DNA of 64,000 nucleotides from Brachyspira sp949287565 (GTDB taxonomy: Bacteria; Spirochaetota; Brachyspiria; Brachyspirales; Brachyspiraceae), in NCBI RefSeq assembly GCF_036997615.1, contig NZ_JAWLQA010000004.1; one strand, written 5' to 3'. The notes below the pieces were generated by a model that saw only the letters and a program-made list of their open reading frames with translations, made no database searches and was not told where the DNA came from. The position numbers and the translations under genes were made by a program. Positions 9,901-17,091 of this stretch are shown one piece after another (position 1 is the first letter of the stretch; every line of letters starts with the position of its first letter).

Positions 9901-10633
9901 AGAATATTTGAATAAAGCTAAAGAAACTCTTGAAAGAGCAGAAAGTACTTTCCATAGAGGAAAAGATATGGGAAATGCTGCAAGAGAACAGAATCAAACT
10001 TATCAGCAGATAAAACAATTTATGGCTAGAATAGATGCTCAGCTAAAAACTACAAGACAGCAGGCTGATAATCTTAAAGCTCAGGCTATGAAAGAAGATA
10101 CTTTTGAAAGCTATTCTTCTTATGCTAATTATATATATCAAAATAGACAAGATATAGAAGAAACTTTATGGGCTAAATTAGAAGCTAAGAAGAGAGCAAG
10201 AAGCAAAGATCATATAATAGGTGTTAATAAAGATATATCAATACTTTATGCTAATTTAGGCGATACAGCAAGTTCTATAACTATATTAAATGATACTTTA
10301 AAAATGCCTGATTTGACTAGAGATGAAAGAAGAGGCATAGAGTTCGATTTAGCTAATATTTATCTAAACAATAAAATGTATGATGAAGCTATAAGCACAT
10401 ATTCAAAATATACTAATGAGCTTACTCAAGACGGGGCATTTGCTTTATATGCTATAGGTCATATATATATAGAACAAAATAAAATTATAGAGGCATTAAA
10501 TATTTATAATGACTTCAAAAGAATAATGTCGCCTTTAGCTGCTAGTAATGATGTTATAGCTAATTTAGATAAAGATGTTGAAAGCAGAAGACTTCAAATA
10601 ATGCAGTATTTAGGTACTATGAATAATAATTAA
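6905..10633 (+). CDS. DUF2723 (GT-C type, GT117-like) membrane protein with C-terminal TPR region
   Basis: 1242 residues. Residues 1-45 are a charged helical N terminus and 46-90 a polar linker. From about 92 a multi-pass membrane domain begins, carrying the DUF2723 hallmark SAGDNGELTTAAYFLGVGHA (118-137). The acidic D121/E124 pair sits in the first external loop, where GT-C glycosyltransferases hold catalytic acids. Roughly ten more helices follow to about 665. An extracytoplasmic part (665-900) and tetratricopeptide-like helices (about 900-1240, e.g. AAAMFEELIKLEKLIYPAYFNL) complete it. Related families transfer sugars from polyprenyl donors; that this protein does so is inference. A hairpin terminator follows at 10652. 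Confidence 0.85.
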   Translation: MAKLSHLEKEYIKANYKNKSIDELTKKLEKDRELIEEYINNLQNSQKNNTKTNKEKVNKENGGNILSKLFSKKENQEPIYKRYEIKPYHLSKIDAIFAAVAFLFTFFLYLFTLTPSLSAGDNGELTTAAYFLGVGHAPGYPFYTLMSKLFTYIPFGNIAWRTNLFSGTCAAIAMIFFYLIMVKVLGQNRVERGFSPIIQIPALFASIAFAISDNMWAQATMAEVYSLNILQIASMLLILVYWFENVWKHANDEVPYYGNKYLMAFGFLYGVALANHHVTLPFAFAPLLFIAVVLFLVHKDRYINHIETSFISIFVFLVLLFIGGFGYYRFIMNYEAYLYFPPGVASNDSIFSIIFKPFADMNIMSDIFTALANGSYLRPDMIQNLKSPFYPTLYKGMFLVFWPLFLVLVWCLVYRYFLCKIDKFNNDNDFITGISISYYKMLLMLAVGVMIYAYMPIRARALPPLNWGQLNEPSGWENLSYLFSMIHRKQYGASGNDIAAAFILHPEQVSALINIFKTQLTVLGLLFLIPGLFQIFKKNKFIGIFSVFGLLSFGVSLMAYTNPPPSVRTLSFVEVFFLPATLYMLVIIGFGIQWYMEYFNTNIKNVLKKPSEETADTALKPYHAISLAAILLIMIPIFVMNLSRNNNSKDFSNHDYSYNMMNSLPDNAIFATEGGDNQVFGLVYYTMVERRRPDLKIYDQKGNVFERIYGNLMKTDGRWLGDISDAVDKDFIESGRPYYMAWRRDGLYRLGDYYFKAYGLVFKVQPIKYALVDELEFFKVLTVNDYKDIAKEHLKRDYENEKIAADLNALLDEGLISVARKNIYDGNEEITFVKMYELPFPQFKTEEDYWNSYTMQGTAEEISHYDFLTREIFVSSYSLARIDLYNRRIKTYQKLLGFMGNGDVAKNGMTRAEANQKIAEFQDLKKQEEDRMLTIGFDMSNVYFAIGNQAIMDGNYERAAAMFEELIKLEKLIYPAYFNLTASYEYLARSKDTPYDKEAEYLNKAKETLERAESTFHRGKDMGNAAREQNQTYQQIKQFMARIDAQLKTTRQQADNLKAQAMKEDTFESYSSYANYIYQNRQDIEETLWAKLEAKKRARSKDHIIGVNKDISILYANLGDTASSITILNDTLKMPDLTRDERRGIEFDLANIYLNNKMYDEAISTYSKYTNELTQDGAFALYAIGHIYIEQNKIIEALNIYNDFKRIMSPLAASNDVIANLDKDVESRRLQIMQYLGTMNNN

Positions 10634-10651
10634 TTTATAATAATAAAAAAT

Positions 10652-10684
10652 TAAAAGGCTTGCTTATAATAGCAGGCCTTTTTT
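10652..10684 (+). terminator. Rho-independent terminator after the DUF2723 gene
   Basis: Stem AAAAGGCtTGCT / AGCAgGCCTTTTTT with loop TATAAT, ending in a T run. Confidence 0.85.
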
Positions 10685-10803
10685 GTTTTATTATAATCAA
10701 ATTTTATTGATTATTATTAAAAAATAAATAAGAAAAATAAATGTATTGTCAAATCAATTGATGACGATAATAAATAAAACGAAATTATAATGGAATATAT
10801 TTT

Positions 10804-11379
10804 ATGAAAAAAATCTATTTATTATTAGTTTTATTTATTTTTATATCTATTAATGCCTATAGTCAGAATAGTGCAGCTTCTATGGTAAAATCTATGCAAA
10901 TAGAAGATGTTGCAGATATATCTATATCCGATGAAAACTCTACTATGACATTTCAAGAATTGGCAGAAAATTATGCTTCTATTATTATGAATAAAAATGC
11001 TACCCCTGATCAATTAGAGGCATTAGGCACTATAATTAAATTATGGATGGACACTTTAGCTGCAAATTATACAAGAGATGAAATGTTTAATGAATACAGC
11101 AAAATTACATCTACTTTATCATGTATGTCTATACATTTAATATTAAGAATAGCTATAAAGGACAATAATATTCCTACAGAATCAGCACAGAATAATATAT
11201 ACAATTCCATTAACAATAAATTTATACCATCATTTGCCGAATTTAAAAATGACGGTTGGAAGACAGAGTTTAATTTTTATGTTATTAATATGTCAGCAGC
11301 TGTATGCAAATGGTATGAAGATAAATCCAAGAAATTGGACTATCCGGACTTTAAAGTTTGGAGAGACGGCAGCTTCTAA
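10804..11379 (+). CDS. Hypothetical secreted protein
   Basis: 191 residues with a clear signal peptide (MKKIYLLLVLFIFISINAYS, cleavage probably before QN at 21). The mature part is mostly helical and polar, without a domain I recognise; it has single Cys residues in CMSIHL and VCKWYED. It probably is exported to the periplasm. A small ORF with a strong ribosome site follows 35 bp downstream and may be co-transcribed, ending at the terminator at 11579. Confidence 0.7.
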   Translation: MKKIYLLLVLFIFISINAYSQNSAASMVKSMQIEDVADISISDENSTMTFQELAENYASIIMNKNATPDQLEALGTIIKLWMDTLAANYTRDEMFNEYSKITSTLSCMSIHLILRIAIKDNNIPTESAQNNIYNSINNKFIPSFAEFKNDGWKTEFNFYVINMSAAVCKWYEDKSKKLDYPDFKVWRDGSF

Positions 11380-11414
11380 AAAACATTATTCATTATTCAA
11401 GGAGGAATTAAATA

Positions 11415-11516
11415 ATGACACAAACAGAAGAGAAGGTAAAAAAAGACCTCAAAAGCCTAATATCTAAATATAAGGAGCAGGCTACTGTAGTAATAAAAAA
11501 AAGCAAAGCTGTTTGA
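11415..11516 (+). CDS. Putative 33-residue small protein
   Basis: ATG at 11415 with a near-perfect AAGGAGG (11399-11405) nine nt upstream, followed by 33 codons and TGA. The product is Lys/Glu-rich and looks like one amphipathic helix (MTQTEEKVKKDLKSLI...), with no signal peptide. A rho-independent terminator follows. The strong ribosome site is the main evidence; no homologue is known to me. The longer overlapping frame starting at 11234 lies mostly inside the upstream gene and is less credible. Confidence 0.55.
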   Translation: MTQTEEKVKKDLKSLISKYKEQATVVIKKSKAV

Positions 11517-11578
11517 TTTTATTATTTATTATATTTAGAAAATTATTTTATTTATTTACAGTAAATAAAATTTTATAG

Positions 11579-11608
11579 TCCCTTCTAAAAATTAGGAGGG
11601 ATTTTTTT
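11579..11608 (+). terminator. Rho-independent terminator
   Basis: TCCCTTCT (11579-11586), loop, AGGAGGGA (11594-11601), then seven T. It ends the 10804/11415 transcript. Confidence 0.85.
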
Positions 11609-11704
11609 ATTATAAAAAATCAAAAAAAATTAAAAAATAATGTATTTTTTATTATTATTTATACTGTATAAAAAAACATTTTGTAAAAAATGAATAATAG
11701 TACC

Positions 11705-11732
11705 TTGACAAATAAAGTCTTTTAAGTAAAAT
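11705..11732 (+). promoter_or_regulatory. Promoter of cysS
   Basis: TTGACA (11705-11710), 16-nt spacer, TAAAAT (11727-11732), about 30 nt before the start codon. AAGGAA follows as ribosome site. Confidence 0.6.
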
Positions 11733-11763
11733 GTTAATTATATTTTAAGGAATAAAGTTTAAT

Positions 11764-13182
11764 ATGAAAGATATACTATTTTATAATTCACTCACTAGAG
11801 AAAAAGAAGTATTTAAACCTATTAATGCAAATGAAGTTGGTATGTATTCTTGCGGTCCTACTGTATATAATTATGCTCATATAGGTAATTTTAGAGCCTA
11901 TATATTCAGCGACTTACTTAGAAGAGTATTAGAGGATTATGGATATAATGTTAAACTTGTAATGAATTTAACTGATGTTGATGATAAGACTATAAAAAAT
12001 TCTAAAGAGAATCATATATCTTTGAATGATTATACAAAGAAATATAAAGAAGCATTTTTTGAAGATATAAAGACATTAGGAATAAAAAAAGCTACAGTAA
12101 ATCCTGCAGCAACAGATCATATAAAAGAAATGATTGATATTATAGAACTTCTTAAGAAAAACGGACATACTTATGAATCAGATGGTTCTGTTTATTTTAA
12201 GATAAGCACATTCCCTCAATATGGAGAATTGGCTAATTTAGATAAGCAGGAATTACTAGACGGAGCTTCCGGACGTGTTCTTAATGATGAATATGATAAA
12301 GAGAATGCAAGCGACTTTGTACTTTGGAAGGCATATACAGAAGATGACGGAGATGTTTATTGGGATTCTCCTTTTGGAAAGGGCAGACCGGGTTGGCATA
12401 TAGAATGTTCTGCTATGAGCTGTAAATATTTAGGAAAGCATTTCGATATACATACTGGAGGAGTTGATAATAAATTCCCTCATCATGAAAATGAAATAGC
12501 ACAGAATGAAGCTGCTTTTAATGAAAAGTTCGTTAATTATTGGCTTCATTGTGAGCATTTAATAGTTGATGGTGAGAAAATGTCTAAATCTAAAGGCAAC
12601 TTTTATACTCTAAGGGATTTGCTTGATAAAGGGCTTTCTCCTGAAGCTATAAGATACTCGCTCATTAATTCTCATTATAGAAAGCAATTAAATTTCACTA
12701 TTGAAGGAATTAAACAATCTCAAAGTGCTATTGATAGAGTTAATGATTTGATATTCAGACTTAAAGATATAAATAATACCGAATCTAATGAAGTTAATGA
12801 AAATTTATTAAAAGAGTTAGAAGTTTCTAATGAAAAGTTTTCAGACTCTATTTATAATGATTTAAATATATCAGAGGCACTTGGTATATTATTCACTTTG
12901 GTGAAAACTGTAAATACATCTTTTGATTCTATTAATATAAGTACAAGAGATGCTATATTAAAATTTATAGAGAGAGTAAACAATATTATAAATTGTTTCA
13001 ATATAGGTGATACTGATAAAAAAGCAGATAATGAAGATGAAATAAATAAATTAATAGAGGAAAGGACTCTTGCTAAGAAAGAGAAGAATTATCAAAAAGC
13101 AGATGAGATAAGAAATCAGTTATTGTCTATGGGAATAGAGATAATGGATACGCCTCAGGGTGTTAAATGGAAAAGAAAATAA
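11764..13182 (+). CDS. cysS: Cysteinyl-tRNA synthetase
   Basis: 472 residues, normal length. This class I synthetase charges tRNA-Cys in the cytoplasm. Seen: the SCGPTVYNYAHIGN segment with the HIGH-type HIGN motif and the first zinc Cys, the second zinc Cys in HIECSAMS, the zinc His region FPHHENEIAQ, the KMSKSKGN loop, and a C-terminal helical/tRNA-binding part ending in ADEIRNQLLSMGIE. The start ATG has AAGGAA upstream. The RNase-H-like gene follows after 21 bp, so the two probably share a transcript. Confidence 0.97.
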   Translation: MKDILFYNSLTREKEVFKPINANEVGMYSCGPTVYNYAHIGNFRAYIFSDLLRRVLEDYGYNVKLVMNLTDVDDKTIKNSKENHISLNDYTKKYKEAFFEDIKTLGIKKATVNPAATDHIKEMIDIIELLKKNGHTYESDGSVYFKISTFPQYGELANLDKQELLDGASGRVLNDEYDKENASDFVLWKAYTEDDGDVYWDSPFGKGRPGWHIECSAMSCKYLGKHFDIHTGGVDNKFPHHENEIAQNEAAFNEKFVNYWLHCEHLIVDGEKMSKSKGNFYTLRDLLDKGLSPEAIRYSLINSHYRKQLNFTIEGIKQSQSAIDRVNDLIFRLKDINNTESNEVNENLLKELEVSNEKFSDSIYNDLNISEALGILFTLVKTVNTSFDSINISTRDAILKFIERVNNIINCFNIGDTDKKADNEDEINKLIEERTLAKKEKNYQKADEIRNQLLSMGIEIMDTPQGVKWKRK

Positions 13183-13203
13183 ATAGAAAAATAAAGGAAT
13201 TGT

Positions 13204-14067
13204 GTGGATTTAATAAAGAAAACATTTCAGCATATAGAGGGTATAGGCCCTAAGAAAGAAAGTCTTTTATGGGAAGAAGGTGCTGTTGATTGGGAAGATA
13301 CTTTAAATAATATAAATTATTATGCTATGCCTAGCAGTATGAGAGAGGCTTTGAAAAAAGAGCTTCCTAAATCTATTTATAATTATAATTCAAAAAATTA
13401 TAGTTATTTTTTAAAGAGGTTTCCTGATTCCATAATATATAGACTTTATCCTCTTTTTATGGATAAAACTGTATTTTTGGATATAGAAACTACAGGTATA
13501 AAACCAGCCAAGGCACATGTTACAGTTATAGGATGTTATGACGGCAAAGAGATGAAAGTTTTTGTGCATGATAGAAATGAGCATGAATTTTTAGATTATA
13601 TAAAGAATTATTCTATAATTGTAACTTTTAATGGTTCTTGTTTTGATATACCATTTTTAGAAAGATATTTTGCTACAACCATAAAATCTGCTCAGATAGA
13701 TTTGCGTTTTGTACTTAAAGATTTAGGATATACAGGCGGATTAAAGAAAATAGAGCAGGATGTAGGTATTTCCAGAGGTGATGATATGGAAGGTGTTAAT
13801 GGATATACTGCTGTTTTATTATGGAATTATTATCAGGATACTAAAGATGAAACAGCTATAGATTCATTGATACATTATAATTTATTAGATACTATTAATT
13901 TGGAGCATTTACTTCGTTTGGCATATAACAAATACGCAGAAAGTTATAATTGTCAGCTTTTAGAATATAAGACTTTACCTTCTGTAGATCATTATAAACC
14001 TAACAAGAAATTAATTGATGCTTTACACAAAAAGCCTTATAAATATGCTCCTAAAAGCGAAGATTAA
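13204..14067 (+). CDS. RNase-H-like exonuclease domain protein (YprB type)
   Basis: 287 residues starting at GTG, chosen because AAGGAA lies about 9 nt upstream and no ATG is near. The N-terminal part has a helix-hairpin-like segment (FQHIEGIGPKKESLLWEEG). The central part is a DEDD-type exonuclease fold: FLDIETTGIKP (first acidic pair), VTFNGSCFDIPFLERYF (second Asp), and HYNLLDTINLEHL (final Asp). This matches YprB/RNase_H_2 proteins, whose substrates are poorly defined. It sits just behind cysS, and its end overlaps the convergent ADH-like gene by 4 bp. Confidence 0.85.
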   Translation: MDLIKKTFQHIEGIGPKKESLLWEEGAVDWEDTLNNINYYAMPSSMREALKKELPKSIYNYNSKNYSYFLKRFPDSIIYRLYPLFMDKTVFLDIETTGIKPAKAHVTVIGCYDGKEMKVFVHDRNEHEFLDYIKNYSIIVTFNGSCFDIPFLERYFATTIKSAQIDLRFVLKDLGYTGGLKKIEQDVGISRGDDMEGVNGYTAVLLWNYYQDTKDETAIDSLIHYNLLDTINLEHLLRLAYNKYAESYNCQLLEYKTLPSVDHYKPNKKLIDALHKKPYKYAPKSED

Positions 14068-15215
14068 TAAGCCTGATCCAATATTGTCATTATTGAATCA
14101 AAATTCATAGCTCTAGGAAGCTGATCCATTCCGGGATATTGTAACGCCAATTCTGCAACTTTATCAAATTTACTTCTGTCTATATTTATTTCATTAAGTC
14201 TTGTAGGTAAATTTATGTTATGTAGGAATTGCTTTATATGCTGTGCAGATTGGTTAGCAATTTCAAAAGGTGTCATTTCAGGGTCTATTCCGTCTATAAC
14301 ATTTGAAAGTACAACATATTTATTAGGTGCAACAGTAATATAATATTCCATAATATGCGGAAGCAATATAGAACATACCATAGATTTATTAACTGCATAT
14401 ACACTGTTTATGGCAATGGATAAAGCCCTTATAGCACCTAAAGAGCTATGACATGCTGAAGTAGCACACAACATATTTGCAGTTGCTAAAGTTGTTATAT
14501 TATCTATATTATTACTGTCAGCTATAAGTTTTTTTAAGCCCTGCATACTTATTTTCATAGCATGAACTATTAAAGGCTCTGTTATGCTTGTAAGAGTATT
14601 GCTCATATATATATCAAATGATAATGCAAATACTGATAAAGCACTGCTTATAGTATATTTAACCGGTACTGTTGCATATAAAGTAGGGTCTATAATACAA
14701 TTTGAAGCATATACATTAGATTCATTATTCTGCTTATTTACTTCCTCATATTTATCATAAAGACACATTCCTGTAGATATTTCAGATAAAGAACCTAATA
14801 TTGTAGGTACTGCTATAATAGGCAAAGGTTTATGGTATACAGGCTGACCATTGATATAATCTGAAGCCTCACCGCTGTTTGTTACTACAATTGCAGCTCC
14901 TTTAGCAGTATTTTGTATTTTAAATCCTCCTACTGCTACTATAGATTCTGCTCTGCTGTATCTTACTAAATTCGCAATGATATCTGCAGCATCGCTTGTG
15001 CTTGTAGAATTTATATCAGAATAAACCATTACATTGATAAAACTATCATTAAGTTTACTTACTATTTGATCTATTAATCCGGTTTGATTGAATGATGCTC
15101 CGTCTGTAACTAATACGGTTCTTCCTCCGTATTTCTTTATTGTATCTGCTAAGCAGTCAAGAGAATCAACTCCGAATGTTATTTTTGTTGGTATATTAAA
15201 TTCTATTATAGCCAT
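14064..15215 (-). CDS. Iron-containing alcohol dehydrogenase family protein, metal and NAD motifs lost
   Basis: 383 residues, normal family length, alignable end to end with group III Fe-ADHs (FGVDSLDCLADTIKKYGGRTVLVTDG; IIAVPTILGSLSEIS; CSILLPHIMEY). The key residues are gone. The NAD-loop GGGSPxDxAK reads GGFKIQNTAK. The D and H of GMDALTHAIE are replaced in ALSVFALSFD. The His of GLVHGMAH is Arg in AIRALSI, and the His of PHG is replaced in NKSM. All four metal ligands therefore appear absent in an intact reading frame. It is probably a pseudoenzyme or a dehydrogenase with another mechanism. Convergent with the 13204 gene. Confidence 0.85.
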   Translation of the reverse strand: MAIIEFNIPTKITFGVDSLDCLADTIKKYGGRTVLVTDGASFNQTGLIDQIVSKLNDSFINVMVYSDINSTSTSDAADIIANLVRYSRAESIVAVGGFKIQNTAKGAAIVVTNSGEASDYINGQPVYHKPLPIIAVPTILGSLSEISTGMCLYDKYEEVNKQNNESNVYASNCIIDPTLYATVPVKYTISSALSVFALSFDIYMSNTLTSITEPLIVHAMKISMQGLKKLIADSNNIDNITTLATANMLCATSACHSSLGAIRALSIAINSVYAVNKSMVCSILLPHIMEYYITVAPNKYVVLSNVIDGIDPEMTPFEIANQSAQHIKQFLHNINLPTRLNEINIDRSKFDKVAELALQYPGMDQLPRAMNFDSIMTILDQAY

Positions 15216-15666
15216 AGTCTTCTTCTGTTATATGTATTTTTATATTTCTTATTATATATCTTCGGAAATATTTACCTTAATTTTTAATGTTAATAGTCAA
15301 TTAATTTTATACATTTTATCATATTTACATTTGCCGGCCCTTTTTATTTACTGTTTTTTTATACAAGTTCATTGCTCTCTATTCCTACAATAACCTACTT
15401 GGTGACTGCGACTCGTTTTTGTATTTTATTTATTTTATATTTCTATAATATTTTTATTAGCAATAATAAAAAATTAAATATTAGTAATGTATAATTTTTA
15501 AAGCTATAGATGAGCAGCTGATAACTGACGAAGGAAGTTGTTCGCTCACAATATTTAAAATAAAAATTGTGAGCCTCTGGCAAGTTTACTTGACAGAGCC
15601 TTTGCATAGCGGGCTAACAAGTTTTATTAGTAATAATAAATTTATCGCTAGCAATAATAATAAAAA
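15216..15666. other. Spacer with inverted repeats
   Basis: 451 bp with no convincing gene. It contains the structured block 15395-15640 described separately. The remainder is AT-rich. Confidence 0.55.
15385..15640. repeat. Structured intergenic repeat block
   Basis: ACCTACTTGGTGACTGCGAC followed by TCGTTTTT (15392-15420) is the reverse complement, at roughly three-quarters identity, of 33114-33143. Downstream are two hairpins: CTCACAAT ... ATTGTGAG (around 15545-15575) and CTCTGgCAAGT-TT-ACTTGaCAGAG (around 15576-15600). Possibly a decayed mobile element or processed RNA structure. Confidence 0.55.
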
Positions 15667-16926
15667 TTATTCTATTATGTATAAATATTCATCTTTTATG
15701 AATGGGTTAATTTCATCAAAGTCAAAAACTATTTCTGTTTCTCCATAAACATAAGCTGTTATAGTATATATAGGCCATACAAAATGCACGCCATCAGCAT
15801 AGATGTAAAAAGATGTATCAGCTAAAGTTATTTCATCTAAAGGAACTAAATAACTTTCTTCATCTCTATCTTCTATTGATAAAAGTTTATCTCTCATAAT
15901 ACTTTTTAATTCACTATCATCAAAATCTTTTATAAAATTAGTAACTTCTATTTTTTCACCTGTTTCTAATGAATATACTAAATTATAATTATTGTACACT
16001 CCATGTGCTCCGCCTAAATATAGTGTTGAAGTTCTTATTATAGATATAGTTTTATCATTAAAATAAGTTATGCTGATAGATTTACTTGATTCATAGCTGT
16101 CAGCTGAATTTGTTACCCATTCATCATAAGGATCACTCATATCATTTTCAAATAATTTTGATATGCTTCCCTTTTTATCATCAAATTCTAAATTTTCATT
16201 TCTTTTTAAATTATTTAGATTGAAACCTTCATTTATATCAAAAGAAATTTTATCATATACTTCTAATTTGTTAGTGTCATCAGGTATAAGCAAAAATATA
16301 GAATCTTTATATGAGAATGTTGATGCACTTCCATATTCATTAGTTTCAGAAACATCTGAATATGCATAGTTATATACTGCTGCTTTTAATGATGAAGTTG
16401 TATTTATTTCTTTTGATGAACTATTTAAAGATTTGGAAGTCATTTTAAATGATGTAATATTTGAATATGTACTTTCTATACTGTCGCCGTTTTCAGCTTC
16501 TGCATATATTCTATTATTTGTTATATCAAGAATGCTGTTTTTATCATAGAATTGGTATATATCATTTAAATTTTTATAATTAAAAGCTACCTTTATTTTT
16601 TCATAATTAGGCATTAATTCAGAATCGCTATTTATATAATCAGGCCATCTGTCATTTAAATAAACTGAAAAGAAATCTCCTTCATCATTTTTCATATAAT
16701 AGTGATGAGATATCCATTCTATATTTTTTGGTGTATAAGAAGTATCATTTTTTGTATTATTATTATTTGATTCTTCGGCTTGTTTTAATTCATTTGTTTT
16801 TGTTTCATTGGTTTGAGTTTCTATTGCATTAGTATTGGTTTGATTATTATTAATGTTATTATTTTTATTATTTGAACATGATAATATTAAAAGTATAAAA
16901 GATAATGCGAGAATATTTCTAATCAT
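15667..16926 (-). CDS. Lipoprotein with RsiV/PdaC-type (DUF4163-DUF3298) C-terminal region
   Basis: About 419 residues from the ATG at 16926, chosen because TTTAGGAAAAC precedes it and it puts the lipobox (LILSC) at the right distance. A longer frame starts 13 codons upstream. After the Cys comes an Asn/Thr-rich linker (about 20-60). The C-terminal third holds TLYLGGAHGVYNNYNLVYSL and an ADGVHFVWPIY segment typical of the DUF3298 fold found in RsiV and polysaccharide deacetylase accessory domains. The protein is anchored in a membrane and probably faces the periplasm. Role unknown. Confidence 0.8.
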   Translation of the reverse strand: MIRNILALSFILLILSCSNNKNNNINNNQTNTNAIETQTNETKTNELKQAEESNNNNTKNDTSYTPKNIEWISHHYYMKNDEGDFFSVYLNDRWPDYINSDSELMPNYEKIKVAFNYKNLNDIYQFYDKNSILDITNNRIYAEAENGDSIESTYSNITSFKMTSKSLNSSSKEINTTSSLKAAVYNYAYSDVSETNEYGSASTFSYKDSIFLLIPDDTNKLEVYDKISFDINEGFNLNNLKRNENLEFDDKKGSISKLFENDMSDPYDEWVTNSADSYESSKSISITYFNDKTISIIRTSTLYLGGAHGVYNNYNLVYSLETGEKIEVTNFIKDFDDSELKSIMRDKLLSIEDRDEESYLVPLDEITLADTSFYIYADGVHFVWPIYTITAYVYGETEIVFDFDEINPFIKDEYLYIIE

Positions 16927-17027
16927 AATTGTTTTCCTAAATTTTAAAAAAAATCTAGTAAACATAATATTTTATATTGTTGATTTTGTCAATATAAAAT
17001 ATTATTACTATATAGAGAAGTTTTTTA

Positions 17028-17056
17028 TTGACATTATGAAGTTTATGATATAATAT
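17028..17056 (+). promoter_or_regulatory. Promoter of first peptide-binding lipoprotein gene
   Basis: TTGACA (17028-17033) and, with a 17-nt spacer, TAATAT (17051-17056). TATAAT at 17049-17054 would give a 15-nt spacer. Leader about 30 nt. Confidence 0.55.
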
Positions 17057-17091
17057 GAATAAAATTTATATAATATATTTAAGGGCTTATT

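Noticed and set aside
10746..10771. Promoter for the secreted-protein gene (TTGTCA ... GATAAT)
   Set aside because: The spacer is only 14 nt and alternatives in the AT-rich region are equally good, so it was not listed.
11234..11467. Open frame of 77 codons overlapping the secreted-protein gene
   Set aside because: Mostly in another frame of a real gene; the small ORF at 11415 has a far better ribosome site.
15088..15393. Plus-strand frame of 101 codons opposite the ADH-like gene start
   Set aside because: Half lies antisense to the ADH-like gene, the rest in the AT-rich spacer; hydrophobic only through T-rich codons.
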